A DNA stretch of 64,000 bases from Lacimicrobium sp. SS2-24 (lineage in GTDB: Bacteria > Pseudomonadota > Gammaproteobacteria > Enterobacterales > Alteromonadaceae). This document shows positions 57,444-64,000 of the stretch, in pieces (positions within the stretch are counted from its first letter, which is position 1; each line of letters opens with the position of its first letter). The translations under genes and the position numbers were made by a program. The notes beneath the pieces were generated by a model. It was not told the origin of the DNA. It saw only the letters and a program-made list of their open reading frames with translations, and searched no databases. The stretch covers positions 310,001 through 374,000 of the forward strand of contig NZ_NIWW01000002.1 in assembly GCF_002201535.1 (NCBI RefSeq), given 5' to 3'.

Positions 57444-58175
57444 ATGAGTTCTGCCGAACTATGGCTGTTTATTCTCACGACACTCACCTCAACGCTTGCC
57501 GGTATCTGCGCCATGGGCGGTGGCATGATCCTGGTGCTGTTGCTGCCGCTGTTTGTCACTCCGGGGGCCATTGTACCGGTGCATGCGGTCACACAACTGG
57601 CCAGCAATGGCTCTCGGCTGGCGTTTAATCTGTCGGCAACCTGTTGGTCACTGATCCCCTTATATCTGCTCGGCTCCATAGTCGGTGTGACGGTATTTAG
57701 CCTGTTTCTGGTGCAGCTGGACACCCGCCTGATTCCGCTGTTTATTGCCTGTTATCTGTTGCTTTCCTTGTGGTCGGTGCGGGTAGACCGCCTGATGAGT
57801 CGGTTTGAGAACTTCTTTATTATCGGTGCCCTGCAAAGCGGCCTGGGATTGTTAGTGGGCGCCCCCGGCCCACTGGCGGTGACATTACTGTACAAACGTC
57901 TGAGCGATAAAAATGCGGTCATTGCCACTGCCTCTTTGTTTATGCTGATAGGCAATATCTGCAAAATCAGTGTGTTTGTGGTGATCGGATTCCGGTTTTC
58001 AGAATACGCCAGCGTGCTGCTCAGTACGGTACTGGGCGCGACCCTGGGTTCCTGGCTGGGCACTCGCTTGCGGGCCCATATTCCGGCTCAGCTTTTTTTC
58101 CCGTTGATCAAAGGCTTACTGACCCTGATGGCGCTGTGGATTTTGTTTCGTAGCCTTTACCAGTACCTCAACTAA
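57444..58175 (+). CDS. TauE/SafE-family membrane permease
   Basis: A 243-residue protein with about 7-8 helices. The N-terminal GICAMGGGMILVLLLPLF and the second copy SGLGLLVGAPGPLAVTLLY are the inverted repeats of TauE/SafE anion (sulfite/sulfoacetate-type) exporters. In this cluster it may export an organic anion or sulfite made by the pathway. It is followed by ferredoxin 10 bases later. Confidence 0.8.
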   Translation: MSSAELWLFILTTLTSTLAGICAMGGGMILVLLLPLFVTPGAIVPVHAVTQLASNGSRLAFNLSATCWSLIPLYLLGSIVGVTVFSLFLVQLDTRLIPLFIACYLLLSLWSVRVDRLMSRFENFFIIGALQSGLGLLVGAPGPLAVTLLYKRLSDKNAVIATASLFMLIGNICKISVFVVIGFRFSEYASVLLSTVLGATLGSWLGTRLRAHIPAQLFFPLIKGLLTLMALWILFRSLYQYLN

Positions 58176-58185
58176 GGAGGCATCA

Positions 58186-58500
58186 ATGACCGCGATTCGA
58201 TTTATTCGGCCCGATGGCAACGCCATCACCATCAACGCCGAGCCCGGTGTCAGCCTGATGGTGGCGGCGCAGGAAAACGATCTGCCCGGCATGGCGGCCA
58301 TTTGCGGTGGCTGTTGCAGCTGTGGTACCTGCCATGTGCAGCTGCCGCCGGAATCAGCTGAAAAAGTGCCCGCCCCTTATGTCGGTGAGCAACAAATATT
58401 GGCGCAACTACCGACTGCGACATCGGGCTCCAGGCTGGCCTGCCAGGTGGTGGTGACCGACGCGCTGGAAAATATCAGCGTACAATTGCTGGAGCCGTAA
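58186..58500 (+). CDS. 2Fe-2S ferredoxin (adrenodoxin/putidaredoxin-like)
   Basis: A 104-residue ferredoxin. The cluster ligands are Cys40, Cys46, Cys49 and Cys86 (C-X5-C-X2-C-X36-C). An extra Cys43/Cys44 pair lies inside the loop. This type feeds electrons to Rieske oxygenases or cytochrome P450s; no such oxygenase is visible in the window, so its partner may be beyond the right edge. DUF2798 starts directly after the stop. Confidence 0.88.
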   Translation: MTAIRFIRPDGNAITINAEPGVSLMVAAQENDLPGMAAICGGCCSCGTCHVQLPPESAEKVPAPYVGEQQILAQLPTATSGSRLACQVVVTDALENISVQLLEP

Positions 58501-58722
58501 ATGGTCTCACCCCGCTTTAAAGCCGTACTCACCTCGTTTTTTATGTCGCTGAGTATGTCGTGCATTATGTCGTTGGTAGTCACGCTGTATAACCTGGGAT
58601 TGCCTGAAGGGCTGCTGTATATCTGGTTAAAAGCCTGGGGGTTTGGCTTTATGGTGGCTTTTCCGGTGGTTTTGGTGATCTCCCCGCTGATCCGACGCCT
58701 GGTGACCCTACTGGTGGGGTAG
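58501..58722 (+). CDS. DUF2798 small membrane protein
   Basis: A 73-residue protein with two predicted helices (about 7-30 and 42-65), the DUF2798 layout with FKAVLTSFFMSLSMSCIMS. The ATG directly follows the ferredoxin stop codon. Function is unknown. Converges on the GntR gene. Confidence 0.75.
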   Translation: MVSPRFKAVLTSFFMSLSMSCIMSLVVTLYNLGLPEGLLYIWLKAWGFGFMVAFPVVLVISPLIRRLVTLLVG

Positions 58723-58734
58723 TTCCATCAGTTA

Positions 58735-58765
58735 AGCCAGAGGCCGCTTCTTAAGGCTTCTGGCT
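58735..58765. repeat. Hairpin between convergent DUF2798 and GntR genes
   Basis: AGCCAGA-G-GCC ... GGC-T-TCTGGCT with the GntR stop codon in the loop. There is no T-tract; possibly a bidirectional, weak terminator. Confidence 0.35.
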
Positions 58766-59404
58766 CATCAGATAGTCAATGGTGCCGAGGCTGGTATTGG
58801 AGATATGGTTGCGCATGGCGTCAAAGGCTTTGTCTTTATCGCCCTTGAGGATCGCGTCAACCAGTTCGCCGTGTTCGCTGAATGAGGTTTCCAGACGGTT
58901 ACGCTTTTCAAACAGCCAGGGCTGACGGTAAAGCGTCAGGCGTTTGCGCATCTTGGCGATGGTTTCGAGAAGGGTTTTATTGCGCGAGCCCTGATGGATG
59001 GCACTGTGCAATTGATCGTTGAGTTCGGCAAAGCGTTCCACATCTTCTTCCTCAACGGCCTGTTTGGATTGTTGGTGCATTCGCTCTATCTGCTTACGCT
59101 CCACCGCTGTCATGCGCTCTGCACTTAAACGGGCGCACAGGGCTTCCAGCTCCTGCAGGGCTTCGTACATATCGCCCAGCTGTTCGATATCCAGTTCAAT
59201 CACGGTGACGCCACGGTGGGCTTTGCTCTCTACCAGGCCACTGGTATGCAACAGGCGAAAGGCTTCGCGAATCGGGGTGCGGGAAACGCCAAACTGATTG
59301 GCAATGTCCTGCTCTTCAAGTTTTTGCCCAGGTTTGATCTCGCCGGAGATAATCTGTGCAGAGAGCTGGTTATAAATCTTATCGGAAATCGTCAGGTTGG
59401 CCAT
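58751..59404 (-). CDS. GntR/FCD-family transcriptional regulator
   Basis: A 217-residue FadR-type regulator. The winged HTH (about 8-70) includes LEEQDIANQFGVSRTPIREAFRLLHTSGLV. The FCD ligand domain (about 80-210) has the D/H-x-N metal-site pattern (AELNDQLHSAIH and SEHGELVDAILKGD). The promoter carries TTGTATAC, which also occurs as paired sites before the MFS and aspartate-dehydrogenase-like genes. It is the likely local repressor of the cluster. Confidence 0.9.
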   Translation of the reverse strand: MANLTISDKIYNQLSAQIISGEIKPGQKLEEQDIANQFGVSRTPIREAFRLLHTSGLVESKAHRGVTVIELDIEQLGDMYEALQELEALCARLSAERMTAVERKQIERMHQQSKQAVEEEDVERFAELNDQLHSAIHQGSRNKTLLETIAKMRKRLTLYRQPWLFEKRNRLETSFSEHGELVDAILKGDKDKAFDAMRNHISNTSLGTIDYLMSQKP

Positions 59405-59407
59405 AGA

Positions 59408-59417
59408 TTGTATACTT
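59408..59417. promoter_or_regulatory. GntR-type operator at the GntR promoter
   Basis: TTGTATACTT shares TGTATAC with the two operator pairs. It starts 4 bases before the GntR start codon, so binding would block translation initiation or transcription. Autoregulation is inferred. Confidence 0.5.
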
Positions 59418-59680
59418 AAAAAGGTAAACTGAGCTTATAGTACGAGATGGCAGCTAAGTTGCAACTGTTTATATACATAACCATGGCTTTGTGTGCATAT
59501 GGGTGGTGATTAACCGAAAAAGCCCGGATTCTGTTGCTGTTGTATTCGCGTCTATTGTTGGACTAAAGTCCAACCTACGCTCCCTGTAGCATTGTCGTAT
59601 AGTGGCTGTCTGGGGTCCTGTAGCCCGTGATGCAGCGAAGCGGGATCCGGGAACAGGGGATATCTCAAGATGCATCGACT

Positions 59681-59930
59681 TCCCTGTCTTTTATGTCTCT
59701 CGTCCCTTCGAGCCAGTTACTTTTCTTTGTTCGTGCAAAGAAAAGTAACCAAAAGAAAGCACGCCCCTAACGCCACACAAAGTCCGCTCATGGCTCGGTA
59801 AAAGGCGGTCGCGGAGATTCACGTCCGAAGTTCAGTCTCCGCTTAATTTTCATCCCTGAAAATTACCCGCCTTTTACACATCACCTGTCCGGACGTGGCG
59901 CTTTTAGGGGGAAGTGGCGGCTTTGCCGCC
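59681..59930 (+). repeat. Dispersed repeat, full copy (copy B)
   Basis: This begins with 40 bases identical to 34942-34981 and continues through hairpins ACTTTTCTTTG-TTCGTG-CAAAGAAAAGT and AATTTTCA-TCCC-TGAAAATT to a GGCGG-CTTTG-CCGCC end. 59743-59900 matches the inverted stretch at 35284-35443. It is a multi-hairpin intergenic repeat of about 250 bases. Confidence 0.85.
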
Positions 59931-59979
59931 TTAGTGATGCTAGCGAATATGGAGGCCAGCCCCAATAAAACGTGCTGAC

Positions 59980-61443
59980 TCAGTTGGCCAGATTAATACA
60001 CATCACTTTGGTCTGTGTCATTTCCTTAATGGCAAAGCGCACGCCTTCGCGGCCCATACTGCCGCGCCGGGCGCCACCGAAGGGCATGGCATCCAGGCGG
60101 TAGTCGGTGGAGTCATTGACCATCACCCCGGCCATATCCAGCTCCCGCGAAACCTTGTGCGCAGTGTTGATATTGCTGGTGAACACCGCCCCATGAATGG
60201 CGTAGTCGGCCTGATTCGCTAAAGCGATTGCATTGTCCACACTGTCAAAAGGATACAGACTGACTACCGGGCCAAAGGCTTCGTGGCAGGTAAGATTCTG
60301 GTCTTGCGCCACATTATCCAGTGCAGTTGGGTGATAGCAGGCACCGTTGCGAACGCCCCCTACTAATAGATTGGCACCGCTGTGCACTGCTTCTTTTACC
60401 CAGTTTTCGATACGAATGGCTTCACGTTCGTGGATCATGGGCCCAAGATCGGTATCGTCCAGCAAGGGATCACCCACTTTAAGCTGACGGGTCTGGCGCA
60501 CAAATTTTGCCCTGAAGGTGTCGTAAACATTGCGGTGTACATAAATACGCTGAACGCCAATGCAGTTCTGTCCCACTGCCGAGTAAGAGCCGGACACGCA
60601 GGCTTCAACGGCGCGCTCAATGTCACAGTCGTCCATCACAATCACCGGTGAATTGGCACCCAGTTCCATGGCCAGCTTCTTAATGCCGGCGTTTTTTGCA
60701 ATCACTTCTGCCGAGGCTTCACCACCGGTGTAGGTCACCATTGCCACATCTTTATGACCAACCATGGTGTTGCCAAAATCCCGTGCATAACCGGTCAGCA
60801 CATTCACTTTGCCGGGTTCCAGACCACAGTCAACCAGTGCCTTAACCAGCTGCAATGCAGACAGCGGTGCCTGTTGTGAGGGTTTAAGCACCACCGTATT
60901 GCCAGCAGCCAGCGCCGGACCTAGTTTATGGGCGGCCAGGTTGAGTGGATCGTTAAACGGAGTGATGGCCACGATAACGCCCAACGGCACATGTTCGTAA
61001 TAGCCAACCCGCTGCTCGCCACCATCAAAACTGTCGAAGGGAATGGTTTCACCTGCCAGCCGTATAGCTTCCTCGGCGGCCAGGGTGAGAGTGTTGATAC
61101 ACCGCTTTACTTCTTTACGCGCCGCCTTAATGGGCTTACCGGTTTCCATACTGATCGTGCGTGCAAAGCTTTCCTGGCGTGATTCAACCAGTTTAGCGGC
61201 GTCCTGTAATAGCCGCGCCCTGTCTTTACTGGGCTGATGGCGGTAACGGGCAAAGGCCGATTGAGCGCTGCTGATTGCCCGCAGCGCGTCCTCGTTGTCG
61301 GCGCAGGCTACCCTGGCCAGCTCATTGTTGTCGTAGGGGCTGTGAATGGTCATGCTGGTTTTACCTGCCTGCCAGTGCCCGTCAATTAACAGAGTTTGCG
61401 CATCGGACGTGTCTGCTGATGGGAATATTGCCTGTGCCTGCAT
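59980..61443 (-). CDS. Aldehyde dehydrogenase (phosphonoacetaldehyde/lactaldehyde-dehydrogenase-like)
   Basis: A 487-residue NAD(P)+ aldehyde dehydrogenase. The catalytic Glu is in AMELGANSPV (about 252) and the Cys in SAVGQNCIGVQRIYV (about 288). It is nearest, by feel of motifs, to the PhnY/lactaldehyde branch; the cluster gives no phosphonate genes. The ATG at 61443 comes after a strong GGGGGTGAT and one base after the ThDP-enzyme stop (TGATATG), so the two are coupled. It would oxidise the aldehyde made by the ThDP enzyme. Confidence 0.87.
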   Translation of the reverse strand: MQAQAIFPSADTSDAQTLLIDGHWQAGKTSMTIHSPYDNNELARVACADNEDALRAISSAQSAFARYRHQPSKDRARLLQDAAKLVESRQESFARTISMETGKPIKAARKEVKRCINTLTLAAEEAIRLAGETIPFDSFDGGEQRVGYYEHVPLGVIVAITPFNDPLNLAAHKLGPALAAGNTVVLKPSQQAPLSALQLVKALVDCGLEPGKVNVLTGYARDFGNTMVGHKDVAMVTYTGGEASAEVIAKNAGIKKLAMELGANSPVIVMDDCDIERAVEACVSGSYSAVGQNCIGVQRIYVHRNVYDTFRAKFVRQTRQLKVGDPLLDDTDLGPMIHEREAIRIENWVKEAVHSGANLLVGGVRNGACYHPTALDNVAQDQNLTCHEAFGPVVSLYPFDSVDNAIALANQADYAIHGAVFTSNINTAHKVSRELDMAGVMVNDSTDYRLDAMPFGGARRGSMGREGVRFAIKEMTQTKVMCINLAN

Positions 61444-61444
61444 A

Positions 61445-63070
61445 TCACCCCCTGTCCTTGCGCAGTACCAGGTCGTCATATTCCCGCGAATCGAGAATCG
61501 CCTCGACGATCACCGGGCCGCCCATTGCAAAGGCTTTATCCAGTGCCTGACCGTACTCATTCTGATCAAAGGCTTTAAGCACCGGTACGCCAAAGATATT
61601 GTCGCCGCCGATGGTACCGCGCTCACGAATGGGCGTGCCGTAGATGGGATTATTTTTCTTTTCCTGCTTGATTCGGATCAGAGCCAGGTCATTGTCGGTA
61701 AAGAGTACAAACACAATGCTCAGGTTCTCCCGTACCGCAACCGCCAGTTCGCCCGCTGTCATCAGAAAGCCGCCGTCGCCCACCACTGAACAGACCGGCG
61801 TATCGGGCAGGCAGAGTTTGGCGGTAATCGCCGAGGGAATACCAAAACCCATGGCTGACCAGCCATTGGTCATGATTTGCAGGCCTACTTTTGGGGTTGG
61901 CCACTTCTGCCCAATCAAATGAATATGGGCGCCCACATCACAGGTCATAATGCCGTTTTGAGGGAACTTTTCTCTTAGAATATCCAGTGCCGCGCAGGGG
62001 CCAAAGGCGTTATTCTGTGGTGACATGCGCGCGAACATATCGGCTTTACGTTCAGCCAGTGCCTGCAGGTCCCAATCTTTAGGGCCGCAATCACAGGCCA
62101 GCAACTGGTTTACTGAATGGGCGATATCGCCCAGTACATCGCAGGCCAGGGTATAGGTGTTGGTATCCAGGTCGGTGGCGACAATATCCAGACTCACCAG
62201 TGGTGCATCGGGCAGCCAGTCTTCATAGCTGAATTCCACTTCGTCATAACCGATGCTGACCACCAGATCGGCCTGCTGATGGGTTTGTCCCACCACATCG
62301 CTCAGCGCGTGGAACAGCACCCCGGCATAGTGGGGGTCTGTTTCGTCGAGAATACCTTTGGCCATGGGGTTAATCACCACTGGCACATTGAACTTCTCTG
62401 CCAGTGCTTTGATTTCTTTGCCCAAACCACAGGTGGCGGCTCTGAGTCCCAGAACAAGCACGGGTTTTTTGGCGTCGGAAAAGAGGCTTTGCATCTTCTC
62501 AAGCTGTTCATCACTGGCCTTGTCTGCCTTGATCACAGGCAGCGGTGCCATATCCTGCGGTGTAGTCTTTTCGGCACTCATGCCAACGGGTAAGCCCACA
62601 TGCACCGGACCAGGTACACCGGAAAGTGCTTCCTGGGCCGCCTCAAACAGAATTTCTCTGACCTTGCCGGGCTCCAGGCGGGTGGTCTTTTTGGTTATGG
62701 GCTTGAAAAGCGCCTGATGATCTATGGCCATCTGTACGATACGACCGCGCTTGTGTTCCGGCATCTCATCGGTCAGGGCAATCATCGGTGAGCGGTCCAG
62801 GTAGGCACTGCCTACCCCGGTGGCCAGATTCGTGGCGCCCGGGCCAAACGTCCCGAAGCAGACACCGGGTACACCGGTAATTCTTCCGCACACATCGGCC
62901 ATAAAGGCTGCGCCGCCCTCATGGGTGGCCAGTACAAAGTCTATGCCTTCGGTAGTACGAATGGCTTCCATATAATCAACCCAGCCGCCGCTGGGTACAC
63001 CGAAAACATGTTTTACACCCAACTCTTTGAGGGCATCAACTACTTGTTGTGCAACGCTAATTTGTGTCAT
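61445..63070 (-). CDS. Thiamine-diphosphate-dependent decarboxylase or acetolactate-synthase-like enzyme
   Basis: A 541-residue ThDP enzyme with the three standard domains: Pyr (1-165, with cofactor Glu51 in ATHEGGAAFMAD), central (190-330) and PP (370-520; motif GDGGFLMTAGELAVAVRENL ... FTDNDL). It is probably a 2-oxo-acid decarboxylase or lyase, as it is paired with an aldehyde dehydrogenase. Sulfoacetaldehyde acetyltransferase, benzoylformate decarboxylase and acetolactate synthase are alternatives not separable by eye. It lies between the hydrolase and the ALDH. Confidence 0.85.
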   Translation of the reverse strand: MTQISVAQQVVDALKELGVKHVFGVPSGGWVDYMEAIRTTEGIDFVLATHEGGAAFMADVCGRITGVPGVCFGTFGPGATNLATGVGSAYLDRSPMIALTDEMPEHKRGRIVQMAIDHQALFKPITKKTTRLEPGKVREILFEAAQEALSGVPGPVHVGLPVGMSAEKTTPQDMAPLPVIKADKASDEQLEKMQSLFSDAKKPVLVLGLRAATCGLGKEIKALAEKFNVPVVINPMAKGILDETDPHYAGVLFHALSDVVGQTHQQADLVVSIGYDEVEFSYEDWLPDAPLVSLDIVATDLDTNTYTLACDVLGDIAHSVNQLLACDCGPKDWDLQALAERKADMFARMSPQNNAFGPCAALDILREKFPQNGIMTCDVGAHIHLIGQKWPTPKVGLQIMTNGWSAMGFGIPSAITAKLCLPDTPVCSVVGDGGFLMTAGELAVAVRENLSIVFVLFTDNDLALIRIKQEKKNNPIYGTPIRERGTIGGDNIFGVPVLKAFDQNEYGQALDKAFAMGGPVIVEAILDSREYDDLVLRKDRG

Positions 63071-63090
63071 GTAAATTCGCCTGTATTGAA

Positions 63091-63915
63091 TTAAGGGTGA
63101 ATGTAACCGGCGGAATTGCTGTGCACTGACTGATTCAGTGGTTCAAGTTCTGCCATTTGCAAGAAGCTGAGGAGGCTGTCATTAAACTCCACCGGCTTTT
63201 CAAAAAATGCCGAGTGACCGCAATGATCAAACTCAACAATAAAGGAATTCGGTACCTGTTCCTGCACCAGACGAATGGCCTCAATAGGGAACAGAATGTC
63301 ATCCTGACCAGCAACAAAAAGCACCGGGAATCCGAGTTTACCAAGTTGCTCCGGCGCGACCTTCTGCTCGGCATACTGGCCGCTCAGGGTGTTTTTATCG
63401 GTTTGATTAAAACTGCTGATTTGACGGTATAGCAACGCCTGCTCGGAATTTTTCAGTTTAAAATCCGCACCCAGCACTCTGTCCAGTTGACTGAGCTGAG
63501 CTGTTTCTGCCCGGGCCTTATCCATAATGTCAGCCACCTGCCCATCCTCTTTCAGACCATGCAGTGAATCAGCAATCATCAGAGCACTCACCCGCTGTGG
63601 GTATTGACTGGCAAAGGTAATGGCAGTGCCACCGCCCATGGACTGGCCAATCAGCGCCACTTTGTCTAATTGCAGATGATCCAATAGTGCTTTGAGGTCA
63701 TCTACAAAGCCACTTCTGCCAAGTCCGGCATGGTCAGTAGAATTGCCAAAGCCCCGGTGGTCAAAAGTGATCACCTGATAGGCCCTGGCCAGCACATCCA
63801 CTTGTTTGTACCAAATGGCATGATTGCCACCAAGGCCGTGCGCCAGTATTAGTGGCTCACCTTTGCCATGCACTTCGTAATAAAGTTGGTCGTCACCAAT
63901 ATTGAGAATTGCCAT
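63091..63915 (-). CDS. Alpha/beta hydrolase (3-oxoadipate-enol-lactonase/meta-cleavage hydrolase-like)
   Basis: A 274-residue alpha/beta hydrolase. The oxyanion-loop HGLGGNHAIW, nucleophile elbow GQSMGG (Ser near 100), acid AGQDDILF and catalytic His DHCGHSAFFE are all present. The C-terminal tail after the domain (about 15 residues) is not typical. It is similar in plan to PcaD or MhpC-type enzymes. It is 20 bases upstream of the ThDP gene and 12 bases after the cut gene. Confidence 0.87.
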   Translation of the reverse strand: MAILNIGDDQLYYEVHGKGEPLILAHGLGGNHAIWYKQVDVLARAYQVITFDHRGFGNSTDHAGLGRSGFVDDLKALLDHLQLDKVALIGQSMGGGTAITFASQYPQRVSALMIADSLHGLKEDGQVADIMDKARAETAQLSQLDRVLGADFKLKNSEQALLYRQISSFNQTDKNTLSGQYAEQKVAPEQLGKLGFPVLFVAGQDDILFPIEAIRLVQEQVPNSFIVEFDHCGHSAFFEKPVEFNDSLLSFLQMAELEPLNQSVHSNSAGYIHP

Positions 63916-63927
63916 GAGGTGTTTTCC

Positions 63928-64000
63928 TTATTGCGGTTTGTCGATAATGGCCTTGATACGCTCGGGCGGATCGACCACAAAATTTTCCAGATCCCACTGA
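63928..64000 (-). CDS. Unidentified gene, C-terminal end only (cut by window edge)
   Basis: The last 23 residues (QWDLENFVVDPPERIKAIID then KPQ and stop) are visible in frame with a stop at 63928-63930, 12 bases before the hydrolase start. No family can be assigned from this. It is part of the same minus-strand operon. Confidence 0.55.
   Translation of the reverse strand, partial: QWDLENFVVDPPERIKAIIDKPQ

Larger units (their letters stand above)
59405..59979. other. 575-base gene-free region with dispersed repeats
   Basis: Between the GntR gene and the aldehyde dehydrogenase. It contains the palindrome GTTGGACT-AA-AGTCCAAC (59557-59574), a common type of intergenic repeat, and the full-length dispersed repeat copy B (59681-59930). 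No ORF is supported. Confidence 0.7.

Overview
This window looks like chromosomal DNA of a marine-type gammaproteobacterium, most likely Alteromonadales (inference). The support is the MSHA pilus biogenesis operon, a YajR-like transporter beside ssb and uvrA, many TonB-dependent receptors and Na+/H+-linked transporters, and mid-GC, densely packed genes with short Shine-Dalgarno spacers. No rRNA, tRNA or CRISPR array was recognised.

Layout. 0-4.7 kb (minus): MSHA type IV pilus operon mshI-mshI2-mshJ-mshK-mshL-mshM, cut by the left edge. 4.9-13.8 kb: housekeeping and stress genes (STAS-like protein, GST with a divergent WYL regulator, TPR protein, ssb, YajR-type MFS, uvrA, thioesterase, 2OG oxygenase). 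14.5-18.1 kb: a PstS-like protein and porin, divergent from a chemoreceptor. 18.1-24.8 kb: DUF3299 protein, pyrophosphatase, DUF885 peptidase, M14 carboxypeptidase, SGNH hydrolase and DASS anion transporter. 24.8-29.0 kb: a large TonB receptor with an ECF sigma factor and an unusually short FecR-like anti-sigma factor. 29.4-33.9 kb: K+-dependent-type membrane pyrophosphatase, yebG with a perfect LexA box, GNAT, CDF transporter, ICMT-like methyltransferase and a frameshifted small lipoprotein. 34.0-35.6 kb: gene-poor mobile remnant containing a group II intron domain V, an HNH maturase fragment and dispersed repeats, bracketed by two copies of the groEL terminator. 35.6-37.6 kb: groESL with a sigma32-type promoter.

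38.6-52 kb: a kynurenine/3-hydroxyanthranilate meta-cleavage pathway in two convergent operons. The plus operon holds a semialdehyde dehydrogenase, hydratase, decarboxylase, RidA-type deaminase, 3-hydroxyanthranilate dioxygenase, ACMS decarboxylase and an exported LVIVD-repeat protein. The minus operon holds kynureninase, an NSS transporter, acylating acetaldehyde dehydrogenase and 4-hydroxy-2-oxovalerate aldolase. Together they would take kynurenine or 3-hydroxykynurenine to pyruvate and acetyl-CoA; the earlier tryptophan steps are not in the window. A LysR gene diverges from the plus operon and a TonB receptor follows at 52.2-54.5 kb. A four-unit hairpin repeat array lies between the convergent operon ends.

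54.6-64 kb: a second catabolic-looking cluster of unknown substrate (MFS permease, aspartate-dehydrogenase-like enzyme, VOC protein, TauE permease, 2Fe-2S ferredoxin, DUF2798, GntR/FCD regulator, aldehyde dehydrogenase, ThDP enzyme, alpha/beta hydrolase and a cut gene). Two of its promoters carry the same paired palindrome TGTATACA-N12-TGTATTC, and the GntR promoter has a single related site, which suggests one regulon. This is the best candidate for an undescribed system here, with the intron-derived island as the second.
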